Below, in pieces: positions 8,075 to 16,523 of a stretch of DNA of 51,276 nt. Numbering within the stretch: the first letter of the stretch is position 1; every line of letters starts with the position of its first letter. This DNA is from Mesorhizobium sp. (GTDB lineage: Bacteria; Pseudomonadota; Alphaproteobacteria; Rhizobiales; Rhizobiaceae). The notes beneath the pieces were generated by a model. That model made no database searches. It was not told the DNA's origin and saw only the letters and a list, made by a program, of their open reading frames with translations. Location: NCBI RefSeq assembly GCF_017306545.1, contig NZ_JAFKID010000030.1, positions 1-51,276 of the forward strand. Reading direction: 5' to 3'. The translations under genes were made by a program, and so were the position numbers.

Positions 8075-8866
8075 ATGCGTTTTCACAAGGCCGAATCGGC
8101 CTTCTTCGTGTTCATCTTCGTCATTCTGGCGGCCGGCCTGGTGATGCTGCACGCCTATGGCTATCTGCAAAGCAGGGTCGACCGCTTCACGCAGCCTTCG
8201 CGGATCGCCGACATCGTCTATCTGAACAGGCTTCTGTTCGCGACCGGAGTGTTGCAGGCGACGGCGCTGTTCTTCGGCATCTTCTTCATCTATCCGCTCA
8301 TTCGCAGCCAGGTGAAGGAGGAGGCCAAGCTGCGGGTGATGACCGAATCGCTGTCGGCCCGCTCCGAGACGCTCGAGCATGCGGCGCTGACCGACGGCCT
8401 GACCGGCATGCAGAACCGTCGCTATTTCGACGACGCGCTGAAGGAATATATCGAGGAGTTCCGGCGCGTCGGCAAACCCGTCGGGCTGATGATCCTCGAC
8501 CTCGACCATTTCAAGCAGGTCAACGACACGCACGGCCATGACGTCGGCGACGAGGTGCTCAGGGCGGTCGCCAAATGCCTGAAGGACATGACCCGCTATC
8601 ATGACGTGGTGGCGCGGCTGGGCGGCGAGGAATTCGCGGTGGTGGCGCCCAACATGGATGCGGAACTGCTGGCCAGGTTCGCCGAGCGCATCCGCAAGGC
8701 GGTTGCCGGCATGTCGGTGATGTCGGGCAATGTGCGCCTCAAGATCACCACCAGCGTCGGGCTTGCCGTCTGGAACCGCAAGGAGACGGCCGAGGACTTT
8801 TATCGCCGGGCCGACCGGCAGCTTTACGAAGCCAAGCGCCAGGGCCGCAACCGGGTGTGTGCCTGA
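8075..8866 (+). CDS. membrane-anchored diguanylate cyclase (GGDEF domain)
   Basis: This protein makes cyclic di-GMP from two GTP. Two transmembrane helices (about residues 10-27 and 56-74) enclose a short extracytoplasmic loop. A short coiled linker leads into a GGDEF domain from about residue 100. The active-site loop reads GGEEF (183-187), an accepted active variant. RYHD at 174-177 sits exactly five residues before it and matches the RxxD inhibitory site for product feedback. The DLDHFKQVND motif, which helps bind metal and GTP, is intact. There is no recognised sensory domain beyond the short loop. It stands alone between miaA and the HerA ATPase gene. Confidence 0.92.
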   Translation: MRFHKAESAFFVFIFVILAAGLVMLHAYGYLQSRVDRFTQPSRIADIVYLNRLLFATGVLQATALFFGIFFIYPLIRSQVKEEAKLRVMTESLSARSETLEHAALTDGLTGMQNRRYFDDALKEYIEEFRRVGKPVGLMILDLDHFKQVNDTHGHDVGDEVLRAVAKCLKDMTRYHDVVARLGGEEFAVVAPNMDAELLARFAERIRKAVAGMSVMSGNVRLKITTSVGLAVWNRKETAEDFYRRADRQLYEAKRQGRNRVCA

Positions 8867-8962
8867 CGCCTTGCTGCGCGCGGAGCCTGGAGATGGTCTT
8901 CCACGGCCTGCAACTGACCGTTTCTCAATCCCGTAAGCGATGAGCGAGAGGCCGGTGCCGCG

Positions 8963-10792
8963 CTACTCGTTCTGCGGGCGCATGCCGAAGGTAGCGGGCC
9001 GCAGGCCGTAGCGCAGGTCGAAATCGTCGCCCGGCTGGACGGAAGGCGCGGCCGGCTTGCGATAGTCCGGATCGCCGGCCTGGCGGGCCGTGTTCACCGT
9101 TTCGGCGAACGTCATCGCTGCCTGCGGCTTCGGCACGTTGCGCAGCCGGTCGACGATGGCGGCGAGGTCGACGTCCTGCGACGAAAGGTCGGTCGGTCCG
9201 TCGTCGCGCTTGCCCGAACCGGGGATCAATGCCGGGTCGAGTTTCTCGAACTTCATGCGCATGGTGGTCGCGACGCCTTCGCCGAAGGCGATCGCCTCGC
9301 GCTGGCCCATCGAAGACAGGAAGGACAGCGTCGAGGCCGAGGAATCGGCGATGGCCGAGCGGATGATGGCCTGGTCCTGCTCGTTGGCCAGCCGCATGGC
9401 GAAGAAGGTCGAGCATTGCGACAGAATGGTGGGATCGAGCTCGCCGGGGCGCTGGGTGACGATGCCGAGGTAGCAGCCGTATTTGCGGCCTTCCTTGGCG
9501 ATACGCGACAAAGCGTGCCGGGTCGGGGCGAAGCCCAGCCGGGGATCGGCAGGCATGTAGCGATGCGCCTCTTCGCAAAGCAGCAGGAGCTTCAGGCGCC
9601 CCTCGCTCCACAAAGCGAGGTCGAAGGCGAGCCGCGCCAGCACCGAACAGACCGAATTGACGACTTCGGAAGGCAGGCCCGCCATCTCGAAGCAGGTAAC
9701 GGGGCGGCCGTGATGCGGCACGCGGAAGATGTTGCCGATCGTTTCGTGGATGGAGTCCTCGATCAGCCGCGAGTTGAACATGAAGCGATAGCGCGGATCG
9801 GCCGCCGCCTGCTCGATGCGCGTCTTGAGCGATTTCAGCGCCGGCCGGTCGTTCTTGCTCTCCAGCAGGCCGATCCGCTCGTCGATCTGCCGGATGAGGT
9901 CGGCGATGCGGTAGGGCACCGGCGTATCGGCGGTGAGGGCATCGGTGCCGCGCTTGAGGAACGCGCCCGTATTGGGGTTGCGGTAGAGGTTCTTGGCGGC
10001 CGGGATGAGATCGCGCAGGAAGTCCACTTCCTCGGCCACCGCTTCACGGCCGCGGAACAGCACTTCGGTGAATTCCTCCAGCCTGAACAGCCAGAACGGC
10101 AGGTCGAGCGTCTTGGTGTCGATGCGCACGCTGTGTTCGGGCAGCGAGGCCGCGAATTCGTTGTGCGGATCGAGGATCAGCACCCGCAGATCCGGCCGCG
10201 CGGCGAGCGTCTTGCGCATCAGCAGCGAGACGGCGGTGGACTTGCCGACGCCTGTCGTGCCGACGACGGCGAAATGGCGAGCCAGCGTGTCGTCGATGGC
10301 GATGTTGGCGTCGACAGCCTCGTCCTGCGAGAGCGAGCCGACCGTGATGGAACGGCGGCCGGCCAGATCGTAGACGGCCTGGAGGTCGCGGTTGCGGATA
10401 TAGTGGGCGATGGCGCCGATATGGGGGTAATTGGTGATGCCTCGGTCGAACACCGGCTTGCCGCCGGGCTCGGTCGCATCACGCACCTCGCCGATCAGTT
10501 CGACGGAGACTTCGATGGGATTCTGGCTGTCCGTGTTCCAGGCGCGGTCCGACTTGTCGACGGCGTAGACGAGGCCGACGGTGCGTGTCGTGCCGAGATT
10601 TATGGAAATCATGCGACCGACCTTCCACTGGCCGGTGACTGTGCCTTCCGCATCGTCGGCGAAGGCGGCGATCGTGGCGCGCGCGCCGTCGCAGCGCACG
10701 ACGTTGCCGAGGATGCGCTTGTCGCTCTGGCCGGCATCGCGCCGTTCCTGCGATGTCGTCTCGCCGCCGGAAGCTTCACGTTCGACGAACAT
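8963..10792 (-). CDS. HerA-type ATPase (DUF87/DUF853 helicase family)
   Basis: The 609-residue protein has an N-terminal beta-barrel-like part (HAS barrel, about 25-150), a Walker A motif GTTGVGKST (178-186), LILDPHNEF after it, and a Walker B-like LLLLCEEAH (402-410) followed by the RIAKEGRKYGCYLGIVTQRP segment typical of the HerA/FtsK branch. HerA forms hexameric rings that pump DNA, in archaea together with the nuclease NurA. No NurA-like gene is next to it here, as is usual for the bacterial copies, whose role is poorly known. It is a lone minus-strand gene, with a terminator-like hairpin between it and the monooxygenase gene behind it. Confidence 0.87.
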   Translation of the reverse strand: MFVEREASGGETTSQERRDAGQSDKRILGNVVRCDGARATIAAFADDAEGTVTGQWKVGRMISINLGTTRTVGLVYAVDKSDRAWNTDSQNPIEVSVELIGEVRDATEPGGKPVFDRGITNYPHIGAIAHYIRNRDLQAVYDLAGRRSITVGSLSQDEAVDANIAIDDTLARHFAVVGTTGVGKSTAVSLLMRKTLAARPDLRVLILDPHNEFAASLPEHSVRIDTKTLDLPFWLFRLEEFTEVLFRGREAVAEEVDFLRDLIPAAKNLYRNPNTGAFLKRGTDALTADTPVPYRIADLIRQIDERIGLLESKNDRPALKSLKTRIEQAAADPRYRFMFNSRLIEDSIHETIGNIFRVPHHGRPVTCFEMAGLPSEVVNSVCSVLARLAFDLALWSEGRLKLLLLCEEAHRYMPADPRLGFAPTRHALSRIAKEGRKYGCYLGIVTQRPGELDPTILSQCSTFFAMRLANEQDQAIIRSAIADSSASTLSFLSSMGQREAIAFGEGVATTMRMKFEKLDPALIPGSGKRDDGPTDLSSQDVDLAAIVDRLRNVPKPQAAMTFAETVNTARQAGDPDYRKPAAPSVQPGDDFDLRYGLRPATFGMRPQNE

Positions 10793-10908
10793 GGACCGTC
10801 ATTTCCCTTACCCCACCGATCCGACTGTAGACCGCACGGGGTTAAGCCCGCGTGTGGCGGCGTGGTTCAGATGCCGTTAACGCGATAGGGAAAATGCGAC
10901 GCAAATGG

Positions 10909-10935
10909 CCTGAGGCGGCGCTATGCCGCCTCAGG
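10909..10935 (-). terminator. hairpin terminator downstream of the flavin monooxygenase gene
   Basis: An 11-pair perfect stem, CCTGAGGCGGC (10909-10919) with GCCGCCTCAGG (10925-10935), encloses a five-base loop. It lies 14 bases past the monooxygenase stop on the minus strand. The following minus-strand bases are only moderately T-rich (CCATTTGCG), so termination efficiency is uncertain. Confidence 0.5.
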
Positions 10936-10949
10936 GGCGCGGAAGACTG

Positions 10950-12758
10950 TCAGGCCTTGTGATGGACTTCCTGCAAGCCGTAGACCGGCGTCGCGATGCC
11001 TTCCTGCCGCGCCTTCAGTTGCAGCGACAGATATTGCGAATAGTGCCGGGACTGATGCAGGTTGCCGCCGTGGAACCACAGCGCTTCCTGCTGCGTCGGC
11101 TTCCACATGTTGCGCTGTTCGCCTTCCCACGGGCCGGGGTCCTTGGTGGTGTTCGAGCCGAGGCCCCATACCTTGCCCACCTTGTCGGCGACTTCCTGCG
11201 AGATGAGGTCGGCCGCCCAGCCGTTCATCGAGCCGTAGCCGGTGGCGTAGACGACGAGATCGGCCGGAAGTTCGGTGCCGTCGACGAATTTCACGCCGGC
11301 TTCGGTCAGCTCCTGCACGGCCGCGCCCTTGCCGGTCTTGAGCTTGATCGAGCCGTCGATGACGAGGTCGCAGGCACCGACGTCGATGTAATAGCCCGAG
11401 CCGCGGCGCAGGTATTTCATGAACAGGCCCGAGCCGTCGTCGCCCCAATCGTGCATGAAGCCGACCTTTTCGAGCGCGTCGTAGAAATCCTTGTCGCGCT
11501 CGCGCATCTGCTCATAGAGCGGGATCTGGAATTCGTGCATGATCCTGTAGGGCAGGGAGGCGAAGATCAGGTCCGCCTTGCGGGTGGTCATGCCGTTCTG
11601 CACGGCCTGCTCGGAATAGAGGGCGCCGAGGCCGATATCCATCAGCGTGTTGGAGCGCACGATGTGGGTGGACGAGCGCTGCACCATGGTGACGTCGGCG
11701 CCGCCTTCCCAGAGCGCCGCGCAGATGTCGTGGGCTGAATTGTTGGAGCCGATGACGACGACCTTCTTGCCGCGGTATTTCTCCGGGCCGGGGTGGGTGG
11801 AGGAATGCTGCTGCTCGCCCTTGAAGATGTCCTGTCCCTTGTACTTCGGCCAGTTCGCCTTGCCCGACATGCCGGTGGCCAGCACCAGCTGCTTCGGCTT
11901 CAAGGTGATTTCCTTGCCGTCACGCTCGACGACGACCGTCCATTCGCCGGCCTTCTCGTCGTATTTGGCCGACTTCGCCGTGGTGGAAGCCCAGTAATTC
12001 AGCTCCATCACCTTTGTGTACATTTCCAGCCAGTCGCCGATCTTGTCCTTCGGCGCGAAGACCGGCCAGTTCTTCGGGAAGTCGATATAGGGCAGGTGGT
12101 CGTACCAGACCGGATCGTGCAGGCAGAGCGACTTGTAGCGCTTGCGCCAGGAATCGCCGGGCCGCTCGTTCTTCTCGATGATGATTGTCGGTACGCCGAG
12201 CTGCCTCAGCCGCGCGCCGAGCGCGATGCCGCCCTGGCCGCCGCCGATGATGAGCGCGTAGGGCTGCCTGGAGACGCCGAGTTCGGCGATTTCGTCCTCG
12301 CGCTCCTCTCTCCAGCTCTTGCGGTCCTTGCCGTGGCCGTGCTTGGCGCCGAGCGGGCGGGTGAAGCCGGATTTTTCCTCATGCCCTTTCAGCTCGGCCA
12401 TGGTGGTGAGCAGGGTCCAGATCTTGCCGTTCTTCAACCGGATGTGGCCGAAGCCGCGTGCGACCTCCGTTTCGAAGCTGATCCAGCCTTCGACGAGGCC
12501 GTCGCTTTCGGACGCATTCTCGCCCTCGGCGATCTGCCAATGCGAGGGTTTCGTTCTGGCAAGCTGGCTTTCCAGCATGGCGCGGACCTGGTCCTTGCCT
12601 TCCATCGTCTTGAGATTCCAGGTGAAGGTGACGAGATCGCGCCAGTAACAATCGTCCTGGAAGCAGTCGACCGCCTTGCCGATGTCGCCGGCGGCAAGCG
12701 CCGCGCCGAATGTGTCGAGGAGTTTCGAAAGTTTTCCATTGGGGGCATTGTCGAGCAT
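10950..12758 (-). CDS. flavin-containing monooxygenase with N-terminal NTF2-like domain
   Basis: This is a predicted FAD- and NADPH-dependent oxygenase. Residues 1-125 look like an NTF2/SnoaL-type alpha+beta domain (KLLDTFGAALAAGDIGKAVD start, HIRLKNGKIW strand). A basic linker follows. The FAD-binding Rossmann motif IIGGGQGG is at 171-177, then IIIEKNERPGDSWRKRY. An FKGEQQH segment (312-318) matches the monooxygenase signature FxGxxxH, and a second dinucleotide fold VVVIGSNNSAHD (333-344) should bind NADPH. The C-terminal ATGYGS motif is typical of FMO-like enzymes. At 602 residues it is about 130-150 longer than plain FMOs because of the extra domain. The substrate is not predictable. Baeyer-Villiger activity is an alternative. 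Confidence 0.85.
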   Translation of the reverse strand: MLDNAPNGKLSKLLDTFGAALAAGDIGKAVDCFQDDCYWRDLVTFTWNLKTMEGKDQVRAMLESQLARTKPSHWQIAEGENASESDGLVEGWISFETEVARGFGHIRLKNGKIWTLLTTMAELKGHEEKSGFTRPLGAKHGHGKDRKSWREEREDEIAELGVSRQPYALIIGGGQGGIALGARLRQLGVPTIIIEKNERPGDSWRKRYKSLCLHDPVWYDHLPYIDFPKNWPVFAPKDKIGDWLEMYTKVMELNYWASTTAKSAKYDEKAGEWTVVVERDGKEITLKPKQLVLATGMSGKANWPKYKGQDIFKGEQQHSSTHPGPEKYRGKKVVVIGSNNSAHDICAALWEGGADVTMVQRSSTHIVRSNTLMDIGLGALYSEQAVQNGMTTRKADLIFASLPYRIMHEFQIPLYEQMRERDKDFYDALEKVGFMHDWGDDGSGLFMKYLRRGSGYYIDVGACDLVIDGSIKLKTGKGAAVQELTEAGVKFVDGTELPADLVVYATGYGSMNGWAADLISQEVADKVGKVWGLGSNTTKDPGPWEGEQRNMWKPTQQEALWFHGGNLHQSRHYSQYLSLQLKARQEGIATPVYGLQEVHHKA

Positions 12759-13116
12759 AAGTTTCCTCCGCTGCTCTGCTCACCGCTTCGTATTCGCGTG
12801 GACCAACCCAGGTTTCGGTTCCGACGGGAGTAGTATTCAGAGAAATGGAAATGCGGTCACGCCCGACCATAGTTAGCTTCCTTTTCAGCGGGTTAGGACC
12901 CGGATTCAACTTGGTATGGCCCCTCGGGCGGCTTTGCGAAGGCTCGCGCGGGGTCCGCAAACCTCCGGATCACAACCGTGATCGCGCTGAAGTGATCGGC
13001 TCCGCCGCTGAACGGCCATCAGGCGCGGCGATCCTGCCCTGGCAGGCGTGAGCCGCGACCATGCGGGTGCTGCGGCGGTGCGCCAGGACGGGACAAGTGA
13101 CGCGCAGGAGGTTCTC
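12759..13116. other. 358-base intergenic region between divergent genes
   Basis: This stretch separates the minus-strand monooxygenase gene from the plus-strand DUF6600 gene and must hold both promoters. Short reading frames exist here, but none has a recognisable product or a good ribosome site. The only clear structure is a 6-base inverted repeat, GATCAC-AACC-GTGATC, at 12968-12983, which could be an operator. I see no convincing -35/-10 pair. AGGAGG at 13106-13111 is the ribosome site of the DUF6600 gene. Confidence 0.5.
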
Positions 13117-14433
13117 ATGAATGCGTTTTCAGTCCGGTCCATCGGCAGGAGCGGTTGCCTGGTGGCAATGGCTGCGGCCTTGGCCGTGAGCGGAACGGTC
13201 GTCGCCCCGCTGGCCATACCGACCTATCAGGCGGCGAGTGCCGCCGTTGTTTCAGTTACAGTGCGCGAACGGCTCTCAAGCTACGGCGCGTGGCAGACGT
13301 CTCGGCGTTTCGGCGAGGTCTGGGTGCCGACTGTCGCGGCGCGCTGGCGGCCTTATACGGACGGCCGCTGGATATGGACCGACGACGGCTGGTACTGGCA
13401 GTCGGACGAGCCGTTCGGCGTCGTCGTCTACCACTATGGCAACTGGGTCTATGACGACGATCTCGGCTGGGTCTGGGTCGCCGGCGACGAATGGGCGCCG
13501 GCCTGGGTGGTGTGGCGCGAAAGCGACGAGGATATCGGCTGGGTGCCGGCGCCGCCTCCTGAGGTGCATGTCGTGGTGGCGGACGCGTGGTGGGCCTTCG
13601 CGCCGGTGGCGGCGATCGGCGCCGTCAACATCTTGCGTCAGGTTCGGCCGATCGAGGACAACGTGACCATCGTGCGCAACACGACGATCATCAACAACAC
13701 CACCACCATCGTCAACAATTACAACGACCACCGGACCGTGCGGCTGGGTAACGCCGTGGTGCCGGTCAATGCCGGGCCGCCCTTGGCGCGGCTGCCGAGG
13801 CCGGTGTTCACCGCGCTGAAGGCGGCCAAGGTTGTGCCTCCCGCGAAGGGCAGGTTCGTCGCGGCACGTCTGGACGCCACCAAGGGCGGCGCGGTCAAGC
13901 AGATGGCGATGCGGAAGCCGGCGGGCAAGCCGGCGCCGGTCGGCCAGGCGGGCGGCGGTGGACCGTTGGCGGGCAACCAGGCCCATGCGCCGAGGCCCCC
14001 GGCAGCAGCCACTTCCAATCCCGGCAGGACAGTGGCCGGCAATCCAGCGCCCATAGTCAAGAAGCCGGCCGCCATGGCAACGGCGAAGCCGGTCGGCACC
14101 GGCAAGGCGCCGGCGGCCGTCATGGCCCGGAAGGTTCCGTCGAAGGGAGCGCCGTCGGCCAATGCCCATCCGCCGCGCATGGCCAAGGCCGTCCCTGCAA
14201 AGCCGATGCCGAACAGGAAAGTCGTGACGGCGAGGCCGCAGTCGAACCATATGGCGGCCATGGGGCGTCCGGCGTCCCATCCGGCGGCCCGGCGTCCGCC
14301 GGCCAACGCGCAGTTCGCGCGGGTCAACAGGCCGAGGCCGCAGAGGGCGGGGATGCCGCATCGGGCCGTCGCCGCCAAGCGCCCGCCGGCGAAATGCGGT
14401 CCGCACGATCCGCGCTGCAAGCCTCGCGGTTAA
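13117..14433 (+). CDS. secreted DUF6600 domain protein
   Basis: The protein begins with a signal peptide (residues 1 to about 42, ending YQAASA). A Trp/Tyr-rich domain (about 50-160) follows, with repeats such as GRWIWTDDGWYWQSDEPFG, characteristic of DUF6600, a family of exported proteins of unknown role. A Thr/Asn-rich segment (182-203) then leads into a long basic tail rich in Ala, Pro, Lys and Arg that looks disordered. The start at 13117 is supported by AGGAGG five bases upstream; an in-frame GTG at 13048 lacks this. The tail could bind DNA, polysaccharide or peptidoglycan, but that is guesswork. It is the last gene before the ilv attenuator. Confidence 0.8.
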   Translation: MNAFSVRSIGRSGCLVAMAAALAVSGTVVAPLAIPTYQAASAAVVSVTVRERLSSYGAWQTSRRFGEVWVPTVAARWRPYTDGRWIWTDDGWYWQSDEPFGVVVYHYGNWVYDDDLGWVWVAGDEWAPAWVVWRESDEDIGWVPAPPPEVHVVVADAWWAFAPVAAIGAVNILRQVRPIEDNVTIVRNTTIINNTTTIVNNYNDHRTVRLGNAVVPVNAGPPLARLPRPVFTALKAAKVVPPAKGRFVAARLDATKGGAVKQMAMRKPAGKPAPVGQAGGGGPLAGNQAHAPRPPAAATSNPGRTVAGNPAPIVKKPAAMATAKPVGTGKAPAAVMARKVPSKGAPSANAHPPRMAKAVPAKPMPNRKVVTARPQSNHMAAMGRPASHPAARRPPANAQFARVNRPRPQRAGMPHRAVAAKRPPAKCGPHDPRCKPRG

Positions 14434-14471
14434 GCTTGCCGCCTGGGCGCGCCGTGTGAGGGCGTCGGCCT

Positions 14472-14499
14472 GCGCCGCCGTTATTGCGGACGGCGGCGC
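14472..14499 (+). terminator. strong hairpin after the DUF6600 gene
   Basis: A perfect ten-pair stem, GCGCCGCCGT (14472-14481) with ACGGCGGCGC (14490-14499), has an eight-base loop and lies 38 bases after the stop. It is not followed by a T-run, so it may be a factor-dependent stop or an RNA stabiliser. It isolates the ilv promoter downstream. Confidence 0.42.
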
Positions 14500-14528
14500 G
14501 GGCTTGCAAAATGACTGAAACAGGCCGG

Positions 14529-14558
14529 TTGACAGGCCGGCTTCGTTGCTCCTATCTT
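14529..14558 (+). promoter_or_regulatory. promoter of the ilvIH attenuator leader
   Basis: TTGACA (14529-14534, a perfect -35) and TATCTT (14553-14558) are separated by 18 bases. Transcription should begin about base 14565, only one or two bases before the ATG of the leader peptide at 14567. Confidence 0.65.
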
Positions 14559-14566
14559 CCGCGCCC

Positions 14567-14617
14567 ATGAAGACGGCACTCATTCTCGTAGGAAGGCGCG
14601 TGGGCAAGGCGGTGTAA
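14567..14617 (+). CDS. ilv operon leader peptide
   Basis: This is a 16-residue reading frame, MKTALILVGRRVGKAV, with a run of Leu-Ile-Leu-Val codons (CTC ATT CTC GTA) at positions 5-8 and two further Val codons. Such runs let ribosome stalling report shortage of charged branched-chain tRNAs. It sits between the promoter and an intrinsic terminator in front of ilvI, the classic attenuator layout. No ribosome site precedes it, and the predicted start site is almost at the ATG, so it is probably read as a leaderless message. Its stop codon lies in a GGCGGT/ACCGCC hairpin. Confidence 0.75.
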   Translation: MKTALILVGRRVGKAV

Positions 14618-14650
14618 CCGCCGGGCGACAGCACCCCATGCGCGACACAC

Positions 14651-14674
14651 AGGCTCCCTCCGGGGGCCTTTTTT
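14651..14674 (+). terminator. attenuator terminator before ilvI
   Basis: A seven-pair stem AGGCTCC/GGGGCCT (one G-T pair), with a five-base loop, runs directly into six T residues (14669-14674). It stands 66 bases before the ilvI ATG and 33 bases after the leader peptide stop. Confidence 0.85.
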
Positions 14675-14740
14675 ATTGCCCGAAACAGGATTAAACGACC
14701 ACCAAACGCTTGGAAAAGCGGCAGAAGACGGAACGGATCA

Positions 14741-16522
14741 ATGAGCAACGGACAAAGCGAGCGGCGCGAGATGACGGGCGCCGAGATGGTGGTGCAGGCG
14801 CTGAAGGACAACGGCGTCGAGCACATTTTCGGCTATCCGGGCGGCGCCGTGCTGCCGATCTACGACGAGCTTTTCCAGCAGGACGCCGTTCAACACATCC
14901 TGGTCCGCCACGAGCAGGGCGCCGGCCATGCGGCGGAAGGCTATGCACGCTCGACCGGCAAGGCCGGCGTCATGCTGGTCACGTCCGGGCCCGGCGCCAC
15001 CAATGCGGTGACGCCCTTGCAGGACGCGCTGATGGATTCCATCCCGCTGGTCTGCCTGACCGGCCAGGTGCCGACGACGCTGATCGGCTCCGACGGTTTC
15101 CAGGAATGCGACACCGTCGGCATCACGCGGCCCTGCACCAAGCACAACTGGCTGGTGAAGGACGTCAACGATCTCGCCCGCGTCATCCATGAGGCCTTCC
15201 ACGTCGCCACCACCGGGCGGCCGGGTCCGGTCGTGGTCGACATTCCGAAGGACGTGCAGTTCGCCACCGGCCTCTACGAGCCGCCGCAGACGGCGCCGCG
15301 CACCAGCTACCAGCCGAAAGTTCAGGGCGACCTCGACAAGATCAAGGCTGCGGTCGAACTGATGGCGGGTGCGAAGAAGCCGGTCATCTATTCCGGCGGC
15401 GGCGTCGTCAATTCCGGTCCGGAAGCCAGCCATTTGCTGCGCGAACTGGTCGAGCTTTCCGGTTTTCCCATCACCTCGACGCTGATGGGGCTCGGCGCCT
15501 ATCCGGCATCGGGCAAGAACTGGCTCGGCATGCTCGGCATGCACGGCTCCTACGAAGCCAACATGGCCATGCACGACTGCGACGTGATGGTGTGCATCGG
15601 CGCGCGCTTCGACGACCGCATCACCGGTCGGCTGAACGCCTTCTCGCCGAATTCGAAGAAGATCCACGTCGATATCGACCCGTCCTCGATCAACAAGAAC
15701 GTGCGCGTCGACATCGGCATATTGGGCGATGTCGGTCATGTGCTGGAGGACATGGTCCGGCTGTGGCGAGCGACCGCCAAGACCGACAAGAAGGCGCTCT
15801 ACCCGTGGTGGGAGCAGATCGCCAAATGGCGCGCGCGCGACAGCTTCGCCTACAAGCCGAATCCGGACGTCATCATGCCGCAATACGCCATCCAGAGGCT
15901 GTTCGCGCTGACGAAGGACCACGACACCTACATCACCACCGAAGTCGGCCAGCATCAGATGTGGGCGGCGCAGCATTTCCATTTCGACAAGCCGAACCGC
16001 TGGATGACCTCCGGCGGTCTCGGCACCATGGGCTACGGCCTGCCGGCCGCGCTCGGCGTGCAGATCGCGCACCCGAACGCGCTGGTTATCGACATCGCCG
16101 GCGACGCCTCGGTGCAGATGACGATGCAGGAGATGTCTGCGGCGGTGCAGTACGGCGCGCCGATCAAGATCTTCATCCTCAACAACCAGTATATGGGCAT
16201 GGTGCGCCAGTGGCAGCAGCTTCTGCACGGCAACCGGCTGTCGCATTCCTACACCGAGGCGATGCCGGACTTCGTCAAGCTGGCGGAGGCCTATGGCGGC
16301 CACGGCATCCGCTGCGAGAAGCCGGACGAACTGGACGACGCGATCAAGGAGATGATCGCGGTCAAGAAGCCGGTGTTGTTCGACTGCCGCGTGGCGAACC
16401 TCGCCAACTGCTTCCCGATGATCCCGTCCGGCAAGGCGCACAACGAGATGCTTCTGCCAGACGAGGCGACCGACGAGGCGGTGGCCAACGCCATCGACGC
16501 CAAGGGCCGGGAACTGGTGTGA
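14741..16522 (+). CDS. ilvI: acetolactate synthase, large (catalytic) subunit
   Basis: This enzyme condenses two pyruvates to acetolactate (for Val/Leu) or pyruvate with 2-oxobutyrate (for Ile), using thiamine diphosphate, FAD and Mg2+. The catalytic Glu58 lies in VRHEQGAGHAAEGYAR. The central FAD-binding domain and the C-terminal ThDP motif are present: GDAS at 454-457 through NNQYMGM at 481-487. The 593-residue length is normal. It is controlled by the attenuator just upstream. Its partner ilvH does not follow directly: a toxin-antitoxin pair occupies the 746 bases between. The name ilvB would serve equally well; I use ilvI because its partner is of the IlvH type. Confidence 0.96.
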   Translation: MSNGQSERREMTGAEMVVQALKDNGVEHIFGYPGGAVLPIYDELFQQDAVQHILVRHEQGAGHAAEGYARSTGKAGVMLVTSGPGATNAVTPLQDALMDSIPLVCLTGQVPTTLIGSDGFQECDTVGITRPCTKHNWLVKDVNDLARVIHEAFHVATTGRPGPVVVDIPKDVQFATGLYEPPQTAPRTSYQPKVQGDLDKIKAAVELMAGAKKPVIYSGGGVVNSGPEASHLLRELVELSGFPITSTLMGLGAYPASGKNWLGMLGMHGSYEANMAMHDCDVMVCIGARFDDRITGRLNAFSPNSKKIHVDIDPSSINKNVRVDIGILGDVGHVLEDMVRLWRATAKTDKKALYPWWEQIAKWRARDSFAYKPNPDVIMPQYAIQRLFALTKDHDTYITTEVGQHQMWAAQHFHFDKPNRWMTSGGLGTMGYGLPAALGVQIAHPNALVIDIAGDASVQMTMQEMSAAVQYGAPIKIFILNNQYMGMVRQWQQLLHGNRLSHSYTEAMPDFVKLAEAYGGHGIRCEKPDELDDAIKEMIAVKKPVLFDCRVANLANCFPMIPSGKAHNEMLLPDEATDEAVANAIDAKGRELV

Positions 16523-16523
16523 T

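Larger units (their letters stand above)
14565..14674 (+). promoter_or_regulatory. transcription attenuator of ilvIH
   Basis: The leader RNA contains the peptide frame (14567-14617) and can form competing structures. The first is a long pairing of GCGCGTGGG (14596-14604) with CCCATGCGC (14635-14643, one G-U pair), enclosing a small hairpin GGCGGT (14608-14613)/ACCGCC (14617-14622). The second is a terminator, AGGCTCC (14651-14657)/GGGGCCT (14663-14669), followed by TTTTTT. Stalling on the Leu/Ile/Val codons would cover the start of the first pairing. I could not define an antiterminator pairing with certainty. The layout matches attenuators of ilv operons in alphaproteobacteria. Confidence 0.75.

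Noticed and set aside
12968-12983. Operator for the flavin monooxygenase gene
   Set aside because: The six-base inverted repeat GATCAC/GTGATC is short and there is no adjacent regulator gene, so I mention it only within the intergenic entry.
14434-14740. A riboswitch instead of an attenuator before ilvI
   Set aside because: No known riboswitch core was recognised, whereas a leader peptide with Leu/Ile/Val codons followed by a terminator is clearly present.
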